NCBI GenBank assembly: GCA_029243485.1 | Contig: JAQWRY010000075.1 | Coordinates: 124,001-188,000 of the forward strand | From: Candidatus Binatia bacterium | GTDB lineage: Bacteria > Desulfobacterota > Binatia > UBA12015 | Length of the DNA: 64,000 nucleotides | Direction of reading: 5' to 3' | Part shown: piece by piece, positions 42,644 through 51,727 of the stretch | Numbering within the stretch: position 1 is the first letter of the stretch | Layout: the number at the start of each line of letters is the position of its first letter | Translations under genes and position numbers: made by a program | Notes under the pieces: generated by a model | Database searches by the model: none | Seen by the model: the letters and a program-made list of their open reading frames with translations, nothing else | Told to the model about the DNA's origin: nothing

Positions 42644-44293
42644 TCAGACCGAAATGGCGTCCTTGCGGAAGTCGCTGGCGCCGATCTTGATGTTCACGAT
42701 TGCCGGCCGGCCGGCGCCCAGGGCCCGCACCAGCGCGGGGCGTACCTCTTCCGGGCGCTCTACGTACTCGCCGTGGCAACCCAGAGCCTCGCCAACCTGG
42801 TCGTAGCGCGTGTAGTCCAGCGCGCAGGCCACGGACCGGTCCGGACCGTAGATCTGCACCTGCCCGCGGCGGATCTGCTGCCACGCGGCATCGTTGCCGA
42901 TCACGCCGACCACATTAATCTTCTGTCGCGCCATCGCTTCGAATTCGAAGCCGTTCAGACCGAACGATCCGTCGCCGTAAACGATGATGACGTTACTCTT
43001 GGGGTGGGCCAGCTTCGCCGCCATCGCGAACCCCGGGCCGGCGCCCAGGGTACCGAGCGGTCCGGCGTCGAGCCAATGCCCCGGCTTGCGGATCTTCAAT
43101 ACGTTCGCCGCAGTCCCGACGAAGTCGCCACCATCGCCGATCACGATGGTGTCCTCGTCGAGAACGCCGTCGATCTCGGCGCAAGCGCGCACGGGGTTCA
43201 CGGGCACGGCATCGGAACGCATCTCGGGCTCGGTCGCCGCGCGTCTGTCGCGGTCGATGCCGCGGATCTCGTTGGTCCACGTCCCGTAGAGGCTCGACTG
43301 GAACCCGCTCTTCTTCGCGACGGCGGTCAACTGCTCCATCACCATCCCGGTGTCGCCGACGATACCAACCTCGATCGCTCGATTCCGGCCAATCTCCCCG
43401 CCGTCGAGGTCAATCTGGATGAGCTTCGCGTCTTCGGCGATGTGCGTCGCTTTGCCATAGCCCAGACGGAAGTCGAGAGGGGTCCCGAAGATCATGACGA
43501 CGTCGGCACGGCGCAGCGCGTCTTTCCTGGCGAGCGTCATCCACGAGGGATGCTCGGGCGGGATCGACCCCCGCGCCATACCGTTCACGAAGACAGGCAT
43601 GTCGAACGTCTCGAGGAACGGCAGGTAGGCATCGCGACGACGCGACCACCAGTACTGGCTGCCCACGAGGCAAACCGGGCGCTCGGCGCGACGGAGGACG
43701 TCGACCGCCGACTCGATGTATTCCGGGTCGCCGGCGAGTCCGGCCTTCGTGCGGTACTGGGTCGGGAAGACGCAGTTCTCCTCTTCGACGCTGTCGAACA
43801 GGAAATCGAGCGGCATCTCCAAGAAAACGGGACCGGGGACGTTTGTGGTCGCGATCCGGAACGCGGTCGACACGTACTCGCCGAGACGCGCGGAGTCAGG
43901 CACTGCAACCGACCATTTAGTGATCGGACGCATCAGCTCGACGTGATTCATGTCCTGCAGGCCACCCATGTCCTGGTAGCCTCGCGGCGCCTGCCCGCCG
44001 ATGATGACCATGGGCGCTTTGGCACGCTGCGCGGTTGCGACGCCGGTCACGGCATCGGTCAGTCCGGGGCCGGCGGTCACGATCGCCACACCCGGCTCGC
44101 CCGTGACCCGGCCCCAGCCGTCGGCCGCATGGGCCGCGGTCTGCTCGTGGCGTACGTCGATCACACCGATGCCGTGATCGATGCACCCATCGTAGATCGA
44201 CATCACGTGCCCTCCGCAAAGGGTGAAGACGAACTTCACTCCCTCGTTGGCGAGCGCGCGGGCGACGATTTGTCCTCCGTGAAGCTGTCCCAT
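42644..44293 (-). CDS. Thiamine diphosphate-dependent enzyme, acetolactate synthase / 2-hydroxyacyl-CoA lyase-like
   Basis: 549 residues with three domains: PYR (1-170; cofactor-activating Glu50 in DVRHEQTAAHAADG), central (about 190-330) and PP (about 370-549; ThDP-Mg motif VYGDGSFGLNGFEFE ending in GNDAAW). The enzyme family joins or cleaves 2-oxo or 2-hydroxyacyl substrates. No regulatory small subunit gene is nearby, and FAD-site residues of classical acetolactate synthase are not obvious, so it may be an oxalyl-CoA decarboxylase or 2-hydroxyacyl-CoA lyase relative instead. The substrate cannot be named. Followed by the CinA-like gene in one operon. Confidence 0.78.
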   Translation of the reverse strand: MGQLHGGQIVARALANEGVKFVFTLCGGHVMSIYDGCIDHGIGVIDVRHEQTAAHAADGWGRVTGEPGVAIVTAGPGLTDAVTGVATAQRAKAPMVIIGGQAPRGYQDMGGLQDMNHVELMRPITKWSVAVPDSARLGEYVSTAFRIATTNVPGPVFLEMPLDFLFDSVEEENCVFPTQYRTKAGLAGDPEYIESAVDVLRRAERPVCLVGSQYWWSRRRDAYLPFLETFDMPVFVNGMARGSIPPEHPSWMTLARKDALRRADVVMIFGTPLDFRLGYGKATHIAEDAKLIQIDLDGGEIGRNRAIEVGIVGDTGMVMEQLTAVAKKSGFQSSLYGTWTNEIRGIDRDRRAATEPEMRSDAVPVNPVRACAEIDGVLDEDTIVIGDGGDFVGTAANVLKIRKPGHWLDAGPLGTLGAGPGFAMAAKLAHPKSNVIIVYGDGSFGLNGFEFEAMARQKINVVGVIGNDAAWQQIRRGQVQIYGPDRSVACALDYTRYDQVGEALGCHGEYVERPEEVRPALVRALGAGRPAIVNIKIGASDFRKDAISV

Positions 44294-44405
44294 GGCGGTC
44301 GGGCTCGTACCCCGCCTCGCTTATATGCAGCGCGGCATTCGCTGGCAACCAGATCTCGACCCCGGGCGAGCCGCTTCCAACGCAATCTGCTAGGTTTGGA
44401 GAGCC

Positions 44406-44684
44406 ATGACGCGGTCAGACAAGATCGAAGACAAGCTCAAAACCGCCCTCACCGCCGACCACGTCGAGGTCGAAGACGACAGCGCCCGCCACGCGGGCCA
44501 CGCCGGCGCCTCGGGCGGCGCCGGCCACTTCAACGTGATCGTCGTCGCCGCCCAGTTCGAGGGCCGGAATCGGGTCGCCCGCCACCGAGCCGTCTACGCG
44601 GCGCTCGACGACATGATGCCGACCGAGATCCACGCGTTATCAGCCCGCACCTTCACGCCAGCCGAGTGGCGCGGCCAGTCTTGA
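44406..44684 (+). CDS. BolA family protein (second copy)
   Basis: 92 residues with the BolA signature FEGRNRVARHRAVYAALDDM. A loop enriched in Ala, Gly and His (RHAGHAGASGGAGH) sits before the FNVIVV strand, where BolA1-type proteins carry a cluster-ligand loop. No glutaredoxin is adjacent, unlike the first BolA gene at 5938. 10 bp before the antiporter gene, so probably cotranscribed. Confidence 0.88.
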   Translation: MTRSDKIEDKLKTALTADHVEVEDDSARHAGHAGASGGAGHFNVIVVAAQFEGRNRVARHRAVYAALDDMMPTEIHALSARTFTPAEWRGQS

Positions 44685-44694
44685 GATCCACCCC

Positions 44695-46290
44695 ATGATC
44701 GAGACCGCTGTCGAGCTCACGACGGCCCTCTTCTGCATCGTCGTCCTGCTCGGCGTCCTGGCCCGCCGGGTGGCGTTCCCCTTCCCGATCCTCCTCGTCC
44801 TGGCCGGCGTAGGGCTCGGGCTGCTCCCGTTGATGCCCAAGGTGACGATCGATCCCGATCTCATCTTCGTGATCGTGCTCCCGCCGCTCCTGTACTCGGC
44901 GGCTGTCGCGATGCCCTGGCACGAGTTCCGAGCGAATCTCTGGCCGATCATCAGCCTCGCCGTGGGACTCGTCCTCGCGACGACCGCCGCGGTGGCGTTC
45001 GTCGCTCACGCTCTGGTGCCGGGCCTTCCTCTCGCGGCGGCCGCGACGCTGGGCGCGATCGTCTCGCCGACCGACGCGATCTCCGCCACCGCGATTGCCC
45101 GACGACTGCGCATTCCCCATCGAGTCCTCACGATCCTCGAGGGAGAAAGCCTCGTGAACGACGCGAGCGGGCTCGTCGCCTACCAAATCGCCGTTGCCGC
45201 GACGGTGACGGGCATCTTCACGTGGCAGGGTGTCGGCCTCGAGTTCGCCGTCGTCGGCGTCGGCGGGATCGTGATCGGCCTCGCGATGGGCTGGCTGATC
45301 GCGCAAGCACTTCGCTTCGTGGAGGAGTCGGCGTCCGAGATCACCGTGTCGCTCGTGACACCGTACATCGTCTTCCTCTCTGCCGAGCAGGCCCAGGCTT
45401 CCGGCGTGCTAGCGGTCGTCGCGACCGGGATCTACCTACGCTCGAGGCGCACCGAAATCTTCTCGCCCGACGGGCGGGTCGAGCACGCGGCCATATGGGA
45501 CGTCATCGAATACCTCATCAACGGCCTCGTTTTCCTCCTCATCGGGCTGCAGCTCAAATCCGTCGTCGAGGGCCTTCCCGCCTGGCCACTGGAGGACATT
45601 CTGCTGTACGTCCTCGCGATCAGCGCTGTAGTGCTCGGGGTGCGCATCCTCTGGGTCTTTCCGGCGTCACGAGCAACGCGCTTGGTCCGCACGCGCCTCG
45701 GCGGTCAGGACCCGGGTCTTTCGTGGCAGAGCCAACTGATCATCAGCTGGGCCGGGATGCGCGGGGTGATCTCGCTGGCCGCCGCCCTCGCTCTCCCGGC
45801 CACGATTCATCACGGCGCGCCCTTTCCGGACCGGAGCGTGATCGTCTTCCTCACGTTCTCCGTCATCCTGACGACCCTGATTCTGAACGGGCTCACTCTA
45901 CCCCTGCTCATTCGTCGCCTCGGCGCGAGCCCCGACGAGATTGAAGAGGAGAGCGAGATGCGAGCCCGCGTGACGATCATGCGGTCCGCCGTCGAAGAGC
46001 TCGACCGACGTGCTGCAGACGGAGCCCTCCCGTTGTCGCACGACGACGTCATGGCGTTGCGCAGCGAGATCACCGCGCGGATCCAACGCGCGGAGGCGCT
46101 CAGTGGCACCGAGGAACGACGGGCCGAGAACCAGCGGCTCCACGGAGTCTACCTCGAGATGCTGCAGGTCGAACGCCGCGAACTCGAGCGACTCACGCGC
46201 GCCCGCCGCATCAGCCGCGAGGTCGCGCACCGCATCGAACTCGACATCGACGTCGAGGAGAGCCGCGCGAGCGCACAACGCCGCGCCTGA
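44695..46290 (+). CDS. Na+(K+)/H+ antiporter, CPA1 (NhaP-like) family
   Basis: 531 residues. About 12 membrane helices with the CPA1 transport motifs ATLGAIVSPTDAISATAIAR (TM4-5) and GESLVNDASGLVAYQIAV, whose Asn-Asp pair is the ion-binding site. The C-terminal 125 residues are a charged, coiled-coil cytoplasmic tail (ERRELERLTRARRISREVAH). Exchanges Na+ or K+ for H+ at the inner membrane in pH and salt homeostasis; ion preference is not determinable here. Confidence 0.9.
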   Translation: MIETAVELTTALFCIVVLLGVLARRVAFPFPILLVLAGVGLGLLPLMPKVTIDPDLIFVIVLPPLLYSAAVAMPWHEFRANLWPIISLAVGLVLATTAAVAFVAHALVPGLPLAAAATLGAIVSPTDAISATAIARRLRIPHRVLTILEGESLVNDASGLVAYQIAVAATVTGIFTWQGVGLEFAVVGVGGIVIGLAMGWLIAQALRFVEESASEITVSLVTPYIVFLSAEQAQASGVLAVVATGIYLRSRRTEIFSPDGRVEHAAIWDVIEYLINGLVFLLIGLQLKSVVEGLPAWPLEDILLYVLAISAVVLGVRILWVFPASRATRLVRTRLGGQDPGLSWQSQLIISWAGMRGVISLAAALALPATIHHGAPFPDRSVIVFLTFSVILTTLILNGLTLPLLIRRLGASPDEIEEESEMRARVTIMRSAVEELDRRAADGALPLSHDDVMALRSEITARIQRAEALSGTEERRAENQRLHGVYLEMLQVERRELERLTRARRISREVAHRIELDIDVEESRASAQRRA

Positions 46291-46857
46291 GGGCCGTGGG
46301 TGGCGCGGAGCCGCGATCCGGGGCGGAGTAAGACAGATAGGGGAGTCCGCTCGTGGAGAAGTCCGGCGCGAGCACCAGACCGAGCAGTCCGTTCTCGCCG
46401 ACGCGTGACACGTCGATCCACACCGGTGGCCCAGCTTCGTATACAAGGACCGCCCCCATGGAAGGCTCGCCGTCCGTGTTCGGGTAGATGAACCCCTGTT
46501 GGTCGACGACCTCCTCATCGATGGTCAGGAGAATCGGGTGGCCGGATCGCGGGTTGCGATCAAAATTGTAGATCTCTGGCAGACGCCCCACGACAAGCCG
46601 CGAGCCCCGCCCGCAAGACGCGGGCCCGGACACGTGGGCTGCTTCTGCGCAAAGGCGGGCGCGGTACAGACCAGACCCGACACCAGGACAGAAGCGAGAA
46701 CAGAGACCGAACGCGAAGGCACCTCGGACGGCCTATCCCGCACCCGCGGCCGAACAAGTGGAGGTTTCCGAGACGAGCCGGGTCCGCAGAACGGCCGCCT
46801 CAGGCGGCGCTCGAGGCCCGAGCTTCCACTTTTGCCTCTTTCCGGTGGGATCCCGGC
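46291..46857. other. Interval holding only a decayed dehydrogenase fragment
   Basis: 567 bp between the antiporter and mcd. The only recognisable content is the broken sugar-dehydrogenase-like gene at 46325-46743. The remaining 100 bp next to mcd show nothing clear. Confidence 0.55.
46325..46743 (-). pseudogene. Remnant of an exported PQQ-type sugar/sorbosone dehydrogenase-like gene
   Basis: Two reading frames together give the N-terminal part of one protein. The first (from ATG at 46743) encodes a signal peptide, SVSVLASVLVSGLVCTAPAF. A shift near 46625 moves to the frame with LPEIYNFDRNPRSGHPILLT and then VGENGLLGLVLAPDFSTSGL, which is the glucose/sorbosone dehydrogenase motif (E-x-G-L-L-G-L-x-x-x-P-D-F). 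Similarity stops after YLSYS at about 46325, next to the antiporter's stop, so the rest of the propeller is missing. Frameshift plus truncation make it a pseudogene. Confidence 0.6.
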
Positions 46858-48492
46858 TCAGGCGAGAATGGTCCGGCCGATGACCTTCAGCTCGAGGATG
46901 GGCTTCACCCCCTCGAAGATCGGCAGCACCAACGCGTCGATCGCATAGCGGCAGATCGGGAACTCCTCGGCGTAGCCCCACCCTCCGTGGAGCAACTGGG
47001 CCTCCTGCGTCGTGCGCACCGCGACGTCACAGGCGAAGAGCTTCGCCATCGCCGGCTCGAGCGCCCGGCCCTCATCCTGATCGAAAATGCGTGCCGCGTG
47101 ATAGGTGATCTGTCGCGCTGCGGCCAGTTCGACGGCCATGCGCCCCAACTTGTACCGCGTGAGCCCATACTCGCCGATGGGCTTGCCGAACTGCCCGCGC
47201 TCGTTCGCGTAGATCGCAGCCGCCTGGATCGCCGCCTGCGACAGGCCGGTTGCGCGACCACCGGTCTGCAGACGCCCCGCGGCGAAACCGCTCATCTGCA
47301 AATAGAAGCCACGCCCTTCGCCGCCGACGAGGTTCCCGGCCGGAACGAAGTAGCGATCCAGCTGCATCGAGTACGAGTGCATCCCGCGGTAGCCCGGCGT
47401 GCGATCCGCCTGGCCCTCGAGGCTTCCGCCTCCGGGCTGCTCCATCGTGAAGCTGTGGCCTTCAAACGAATCCTTCGGAACGACGAGCAGCGAAAGCCCC
47501 TTCGCCCCCTTGCTCATGTCCGGATCGGTGCGGGTCAACATCGCGATAACGTGGGCGCGACCGGCGAACGTACACCACGCCTTCGCACCCGAGATGAAGT
47601 AACCGGGCTTACCGTCCTGCTCACCCTTCTCCGCTTTGATCTTCACCGACGCGACATCCGATCCGGTGTCGGGCTCCGTGACGGAGATCGCGACCAGGAG
47701 CTTGCCCGCGGCAATCTGCGGCAGCCATTCCTCCTTCTGCTCTTCGGTCCCGCCGGCAAGAAGCGCCTTGGTGAGAATCTCCGGCCGCGTGATGAGACTC
47801 CCCGCGGCAGCCAATGATGCGGCGGAAAGCTCCTCAGTCGTGAGGATCATCGCCTCGTTGCCCATGCCCTGGCCGCCGTATTCCTCCGGAATCGCGAGGC
47901 CGAAGAAGCCCAACTCGGCCATCTTCGAGATGATCGAATCGGGAACGAGGTCGTCGTTGAGATGGACTTCCTGGGCGATCGGGGCGACTTCGCTCTGGGC
48001 GAAGGCCCGAACGGCCTCACGCGTCATCCGAAGTTCTTCGCCCTCGAGCCAGGAGTCGGGCACTCCTTGACGCTCGATGATCTGGCGCCCGACCGCCTCG
48101 ATCCGCCCGTCGGCGAGACCGGCGCGAATGAACGCCTTGTGCTCCCCCGAATCGATCGTCTCATCGAGGAGTGAAGAGGAAAGACCAAACGCCTCGGCCT
48201 GCTCCGCCGCCTGCGCTCGGACACGGGAGCCGACCATCGCGGTGAAGATCGCCGCAGACTCCACGGCCAGCGGATCCTTGCTGCCCGCCTTGCCCGCGTA
48301 GTCGAGCAACGCGTCTACGGCCGCAGCCTCCGTTGCCAGGTACGCCAAGCGCTCGGTGTGAGGCTGGTAATCATCGACCGCCTTGCCGCCATCGGTCAGC
48401 TTTCGCCCAGCCTCGATGGCTCCGTCAACGACCTTACGAATCTGGTCACGTGCAGCGAGCGCCGCGTTCAGCGCGTCCGTGGAATCCGACAT
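46858..48492 (-). CDS. mcd: (2S)-methylsuccinyl-CoA dehydrogenase
   Basis: FAD enzyme of the ethylmalonyl-CoA pathway, oxidising (2S)-methylsuccinyl-CoA to mesaconyl-CoA and passing electrons to ETF. 544 residues: an N-terminal extension of about 150 residues, typical of Mcd and not of ordinary acyl-CoA dehydrogenases, then the acyl-CoA dehydrogenase fold. Signatures: FFGLAIPEEYGGQGMGNEAM, AISVTEPDTGSDVASVKIKA, GAKAWCTFAGRAHVIAMLTR, YRGMHSYSMQ and catalytic Glu527 (LPIFEGVKP). The Cys-containing AWCTFAG segment and the extension point to Mcd. It lies 56 bp downstream of ecm with a strong AGAGGAGGAG ribosome binding site, consistent with an ecm-mcd operon. Confidence 0.88.
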   Translation of the reverse strand: MSDSTDALNAALAARDQIRKVVDGAIEAGRKLTDGGKAVDDYQPHTERLAYLATEAAAVDALLDYAGKAGSKDPLAVESAAIFTAMVGSRVRAQAAEQAEAFGLSSSLLDETIDSGEHKAFIRAGLADGRIEAVGRQIIERQGVPDSWLEGEELRMTREAVRAFAQSEVAPIAQEVHLNDDLVPDSIISKMAELGFFGLAIPEEYGGQGMGNEAMILTTEELSAASLAAAGSLITRPEILTKALLAGGTEEQKEEWLPQIAAGKLLVAISVTEPDTGSDVASVKIKAEKGEQDGKPGYFISGAKAWCTFAGRAHVIAMLTRTDPDMSKGAKGLSLLVVPKDSFEGHSFTMEQPGGGSLEGQADRTPGYRGMHSYSMQLDRYFVPAGNLVGGEGRGFYLQMSGFAAGRLQTGGRATGLSQAAIQAAAIYANERGQFGKPIGEYGLTRYKLGRMAVELAAARQITYHAARIFDQDEGRALEPAMAKLFACDVAVRTTQEAQLLHGGWGYAEEFPICRYAIDALVLPIFEGVKPILELKVIGRTILA

Positions 48493-48548
48493 GCACTCCT
48501 CCTCTGGTATACTGCTGGAACGGGAACGACCCCTGCCGGCGCGAACGA

Positions 48549-50528
48549 CTATGCGGCGGCGGCGCGTTCAGAAACGACGTTCACCATGTCATCGACGATG
48601 GCGAGGACGTCGTAGTCCTTGGGCGTGTAGATACGCGCGACACCGCGCTCTCGCAGGGTGTCGGCATCCTCGTCGGGGACGATGCCGCCGAGGACGAGCG
48701 GGATGTCTTGTCCCCCACCGTCACGGAGACCATCGAGGACCTCCGGTACGAGCGTGAGGTGCGACCCCGACAGAATACTCAGGCCGACGAGATCGACCGC
48801 TTCGTCGCAGGCAGTCGCAATGATCTCGGCGGGCGTGAGACGGATGCCGCCGTAGATCACTTCAAATCCGGCATCGCAGCAGGCGACGGCGATCTGCTCG
48901 GCGCCGTTGGAGTGGCCGTCCAAACCCGGCTTGCCGATCAGCACCTTCGGCGGGCGGCCGATGTCCTTCGCGAACGCCTGAACCCGGTCGCGCAGCATCT
49001 GAAGCCGCGGCGCCGCCTCGGTCCCGCTGACGCCGCTTGCCGCAATCCCGGTGGGGGCGCGGTAGCTGCCGAAGATCTCGCGGAGGGCACCGGACCATTC
49101 CCCTGTCGTGACACCCGCGTGGGCGGCACGAATCGAGGCCGGCATCAGGTTCTCGCCACTGGTGGCCGCGTCGCGGAGTCCCTGGAGAGCGGCGTCCGCA
49201 TCTTTCTGGTTGCGCGCCGCCCGAAACGCACGCAGCGACTCGATCTGTGTGCGTTCCGCGTCGGCGTCGACCGTGAGAATCGAGCCCGCGCCCTTCTCGG
49301 CCAACGGCGACTCCGCCGTCTCCTGGAACTTGTTCACACCGACGACGACTTGCTCGCCCGTCTCGATCCGCCGTAGGCGCTCGAACTGCGAACGCACGAG
49401 GCGCTGCTTGATCCAGCCGGATTCGACGGCGGGAACGATGCCCCCTCGATCCAGGATCTCCTGGAGTTCGGCCATCGCCTCGCGCTTGATCTGGCCCACC
49501 TTCTCTTCGACTACCACGCTGCCTTCGAACAGGTCGGGGTACTCGAGGAGATCGGATTCGAACGCAAGGATCTGCTGGATACGCAGGCTCCACTGCTGAT
49601 CCCACGGCCGCGGAAGGCCGAGGGCCTCGTTCCACGCGGGAAGCTGGAGCGCTCGACAACGAGCGTCGCGCGAAAGCGTGACACCGAGGGACTCCAGCAC
49701 GATGCGCTGGATGTTGTTCTCCGGCTGCGGCTCGGTGAGCCCGAGCGAGTTCACCTGGACGCCGTAGCGGAAGCGGCGCATCTTCGGATCGGTGACGCCG
49801 TACCGCTCCTCAGTGAGCTCGTTCCAGAGCTGGCCGAACGCGCGCAGCTTGCACATCTCCTCGATGAACCGCATGCCCGAGTTCACGAAGAAGCTGATGC
49901 GCCCCACGACGCGACCCAAAGCGCCGGCATCGACGCCACCGGACTCGCGCACGGTATCGAGAATCGCGAGGGCCGCGGCGAGCGCGTACGCGACTTCCTG
50001 GATGGGCGTCGCCCCGGCTTCTTGGAGGTGGTAGCTGCAGACGTTGGTCGGGTTCCACTTGGGAACCTCGTTCACCGTGTAGCTGATGATGTCCGACGTC
50101 AGGCGGAGGCTCGGCCCGGGCGGGAAGATGTACGTCCCGCGGGAGAGATACTCCTTGATGATGTCGTTCTGCGTGGTGCCCTGGAGGACCTTCGGGTCGA
50201 CCCCTTGGCGCTCGGCCGCGGCGACGTACAATGCGAGCAGCCAGGCGGCGGTCGCGTTGATCGTCATGGAGGTGTTCATGTCGCCGAGAGGGATCTCGGA
50301 GAAGAGCGTCTCCATGTCGCCGATGTGGCTGATCGGCACGCCGACCTTGCCCACCTCGCCGGTCGCCAGCGGTTCGTCGCTGTCGTACCCGGTCTGCGTG
50401 GGCAGGTCGAAGGCCACCGAAAGCCCCGTCTGCCCCTTGGACAGATTGAGACGATAGAGTTCGTTGCTGGCCCGGGCACTGGAGTGGCCCGAGTAGGTGC
50501 GCATCACCCACGGACGGTCGCGTTCCAC
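48549..50528 (-). CDS. ecm: Ethylmalonyl-CoA mutase (coenzyme B12-dependent)
   Basis: Rearranges (2R)-ethylmalonyl-CoA to (2S)-methylsuccinyl-CoA. 659 residues from GTG at 50528, opening MERDRPWVMRTYSGHSSARA, the Ecm/MeaA N-terminus; TYSGHS replaces the YAGFS of methylmalonyl-CoA mutase. The TIM barrel (to about 480) has GQTGLSVAFDLPTQTGYDSD and LPAWNEALGLPRPWDQQW. The C-terminal B12 domain has GKPGLDGHSNGAEQ with the cobalt-ligating His539. The frame stays open upstream to an ATG at 50609, but those 27 codons run into the transposase remnant and are not Ecm-like. Start codon and promoter may have been affected by the insertion. Confidence 0.9.
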   Translation of the reverse strand: MERDRPWVMRTYSGHSSARASNELYRLNLSKGQTGLSVAFDLPTQTGYDSDEPLATGEVGKVGVPISHIGDMETLFSEIPLGDMNTSMTINATAAWLLALYVAAAERQGVDPKVLQGTTQNDIIKEYLSRGTYIFPPGPSLRLTSDIISYTVNEVPKWNPTNVCSYHLQEAGATPIQEVAYALAAALAILDTVRESGGVDAGALGRVVGRISFFVNSGMRFIEEMCKLRAFGQLWNELTEERYGVTDPKMRRFRYGVQVNSLGLTEPQPENNIQRIVLESLGVTLSRDARCRALQLPAWNEALGLPRPWDQQWSLRIQQILAFESDLLEYPDLFEGSVVVEEKVGQIKREAMAELQEILDRGGIVPAVESGWIKQRLVRSQFERLRRIETGEQVVVGVNKFQETAESPLAEKGAGSILTVDADAERTQIESLRAFRAARNQKDADAALQGLRDAATSGENLMPASIRAAHAGVTTGEWSGALREIFGSYRAPTGIAASGVSGTEAAPRLQMLRDRVQAFAKDIGRPPKVLIGKPGLDGHSNGAEQIAVACCDAGFEVIYGGIRLTPAEIIATACDEAVDLVGLSILSGSHLTLVPEVLDGLRDGGGQDIPLVLGGIVPDEDADTLRERGVARIYTPKDYDVLAIVDDMVNVVSERAAAA

Positions 50529-50604
50529 GACTCGGAACCCTAGCAGCCCCGCGCGACGTTCGGGAGACCCTAGGTTTCGCGGGTCGTGCGCCGGCTGCCG
50601 AGGC

Positions 50605-51491
50605 CCCATACGTCTCGTTCAGGTAGCGGTTGGCAGCGTCCACCGTCCGGATCTTGTGCACGCGCAGCTCGTTGACGAGTCGATCCTGCAGAGTCCGATT
50701 CACACGCTCGCTACGACCGCCCGCCTGCGGTGAGTAGGCCACGATCTGCTCGATCCCGAGCTTGGCCAGTGCCCGCGCCACCTGGGTCGGCTTAGACTTG
50801 TCCGCCGGCCCGCCCGCCTTGCGCGGGAAGACGGCCCACCTCGCCCGGTCGGAGTACAAAGCCTGCGGAATACCTCTGTCCGCAAGCACGGCACGCAATG
50901 CCGCCAGGACCGACATCGTCGTCTCCTCCGGCCACAGCTGCGCGTACAAGAGCTCGCTGGTCGCGTCGTCGGCCACCGCGAGGAGCATAGGATGCTCGTC
51001 GGGGCACAGAGTCAGTCAGGCGTGCTTCGACCCGTCGATGTGCAGCATCTCCCCAAAGCTCGCCCACGACTCCCGCCGCCTGCGATGCTTGCCCCGCGGG
51101 CGCTTCGTGCGCACCAAGCCTGGTTGCTGCAGCGCTCCTTTCACAAAGCTGCACGAAAGCTCCACCCCGTGCTCTCGGACCGCAATCTCTTGGAAGTGGC
51201 GCACAGTGAAGTCCAGATACCGCTCGCGATACAGCCGCAGGATTCGCTCGACCTCTTCGAGCGGCGCGCATCGCGGCGACGGGCTCCGGTGTCGGCGATC
51301 TCACAGGCCGCCCTAGCGCCCCGCGCCTCATTCCGCAGCTGCCACCGCCGCATGCTGCGGGCGCTCATCTGGCAAATCTCTGCCGCCGCACCCCATGTGA
51401 TCTCTCGCCTCATCGGCTTGGCGATCACCTCTGGCCTCTTCATTGACCGCTCTAGGGCGACGGGCGTGATCCCGACTTCCATGTCCCTCAT
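50605..51491 (-). pseudogene. Decayed transposase (ISNCY/IS481-like) between ecm and hbd
   Basis: Three reading frames give one transposase. The N-terminal helix-turn-helix part (KRPEVIAKPMRREITWGAAA) lies in the frame starting near 51491. After a frameshift around 51260-51290 the frame with EEVERILRLYRERYLDFTVR and FGEMLHIDGSKHA follows. A TGA replaces the expected tryptophan codon at 51016-51018. The last part contains DRGIPQALYSDRA and GGRSERVNRTLQDRLVNELR. The catalytic D-D-E residues are still recognisable. The 3' end stops at NETYG, directly at the ecm 5' end. Frameshift plus stop make it inactive. Confidence 0.8.
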
Positions 51492-51504
51492 GGACCCCGG
51501 CTAC

Positions 51505-51727
51505 ACCGCCGACGGCTAAAGCGGTCAATTCACTTGCTACACAGGAGCGGACAGATCATGTGCTCCCTACACGCCGAGGCCCCCGTGGTTGACCGGAACG
51601 GGCCTCGATTCCTATAGTCCCCGACTTACCTACCGACCGACGGGACGTTTCGCCGGATGTTCGCGACCCACGCCGCTTGAGCCGCTTGGACGCGCGCGGC
51701 ACCTCGCCCGAGCCAGGAGACCCAGAC
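51505..51727. other. Upstream region of the 3-hydroxybutyryl-CoA dehydrogenase gene, probably including the outer end of the transposon remnant
   Basis: The segment at 51515-51570 (GCGGTCAATTCACTTGCTAC, then GGAGCGGACAGATCATGTG) looks like the terminal region of an IS element, but no matching inverted copy was found at the ecm side. The last 60 bp before the ATG carry AGGAGA, the ribosome binding site of the downstream gene. Confidence 0.4.

Noticed and set aside
41855-44698. 947-codon plus-strand open frame opposite the CinA-like and ThDP-enzyme genes
   Set aside because: Antisense shadow created by codon bias; both opposite genes are complete and recognisable.
50605-51560. An active insertion sequence with terminal inverted repeats and target duplication
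   Set aside because: The transposase has a frameshift and an in-frame TGA, the end at ecm is truncated, and no matching terminal repeats were found.
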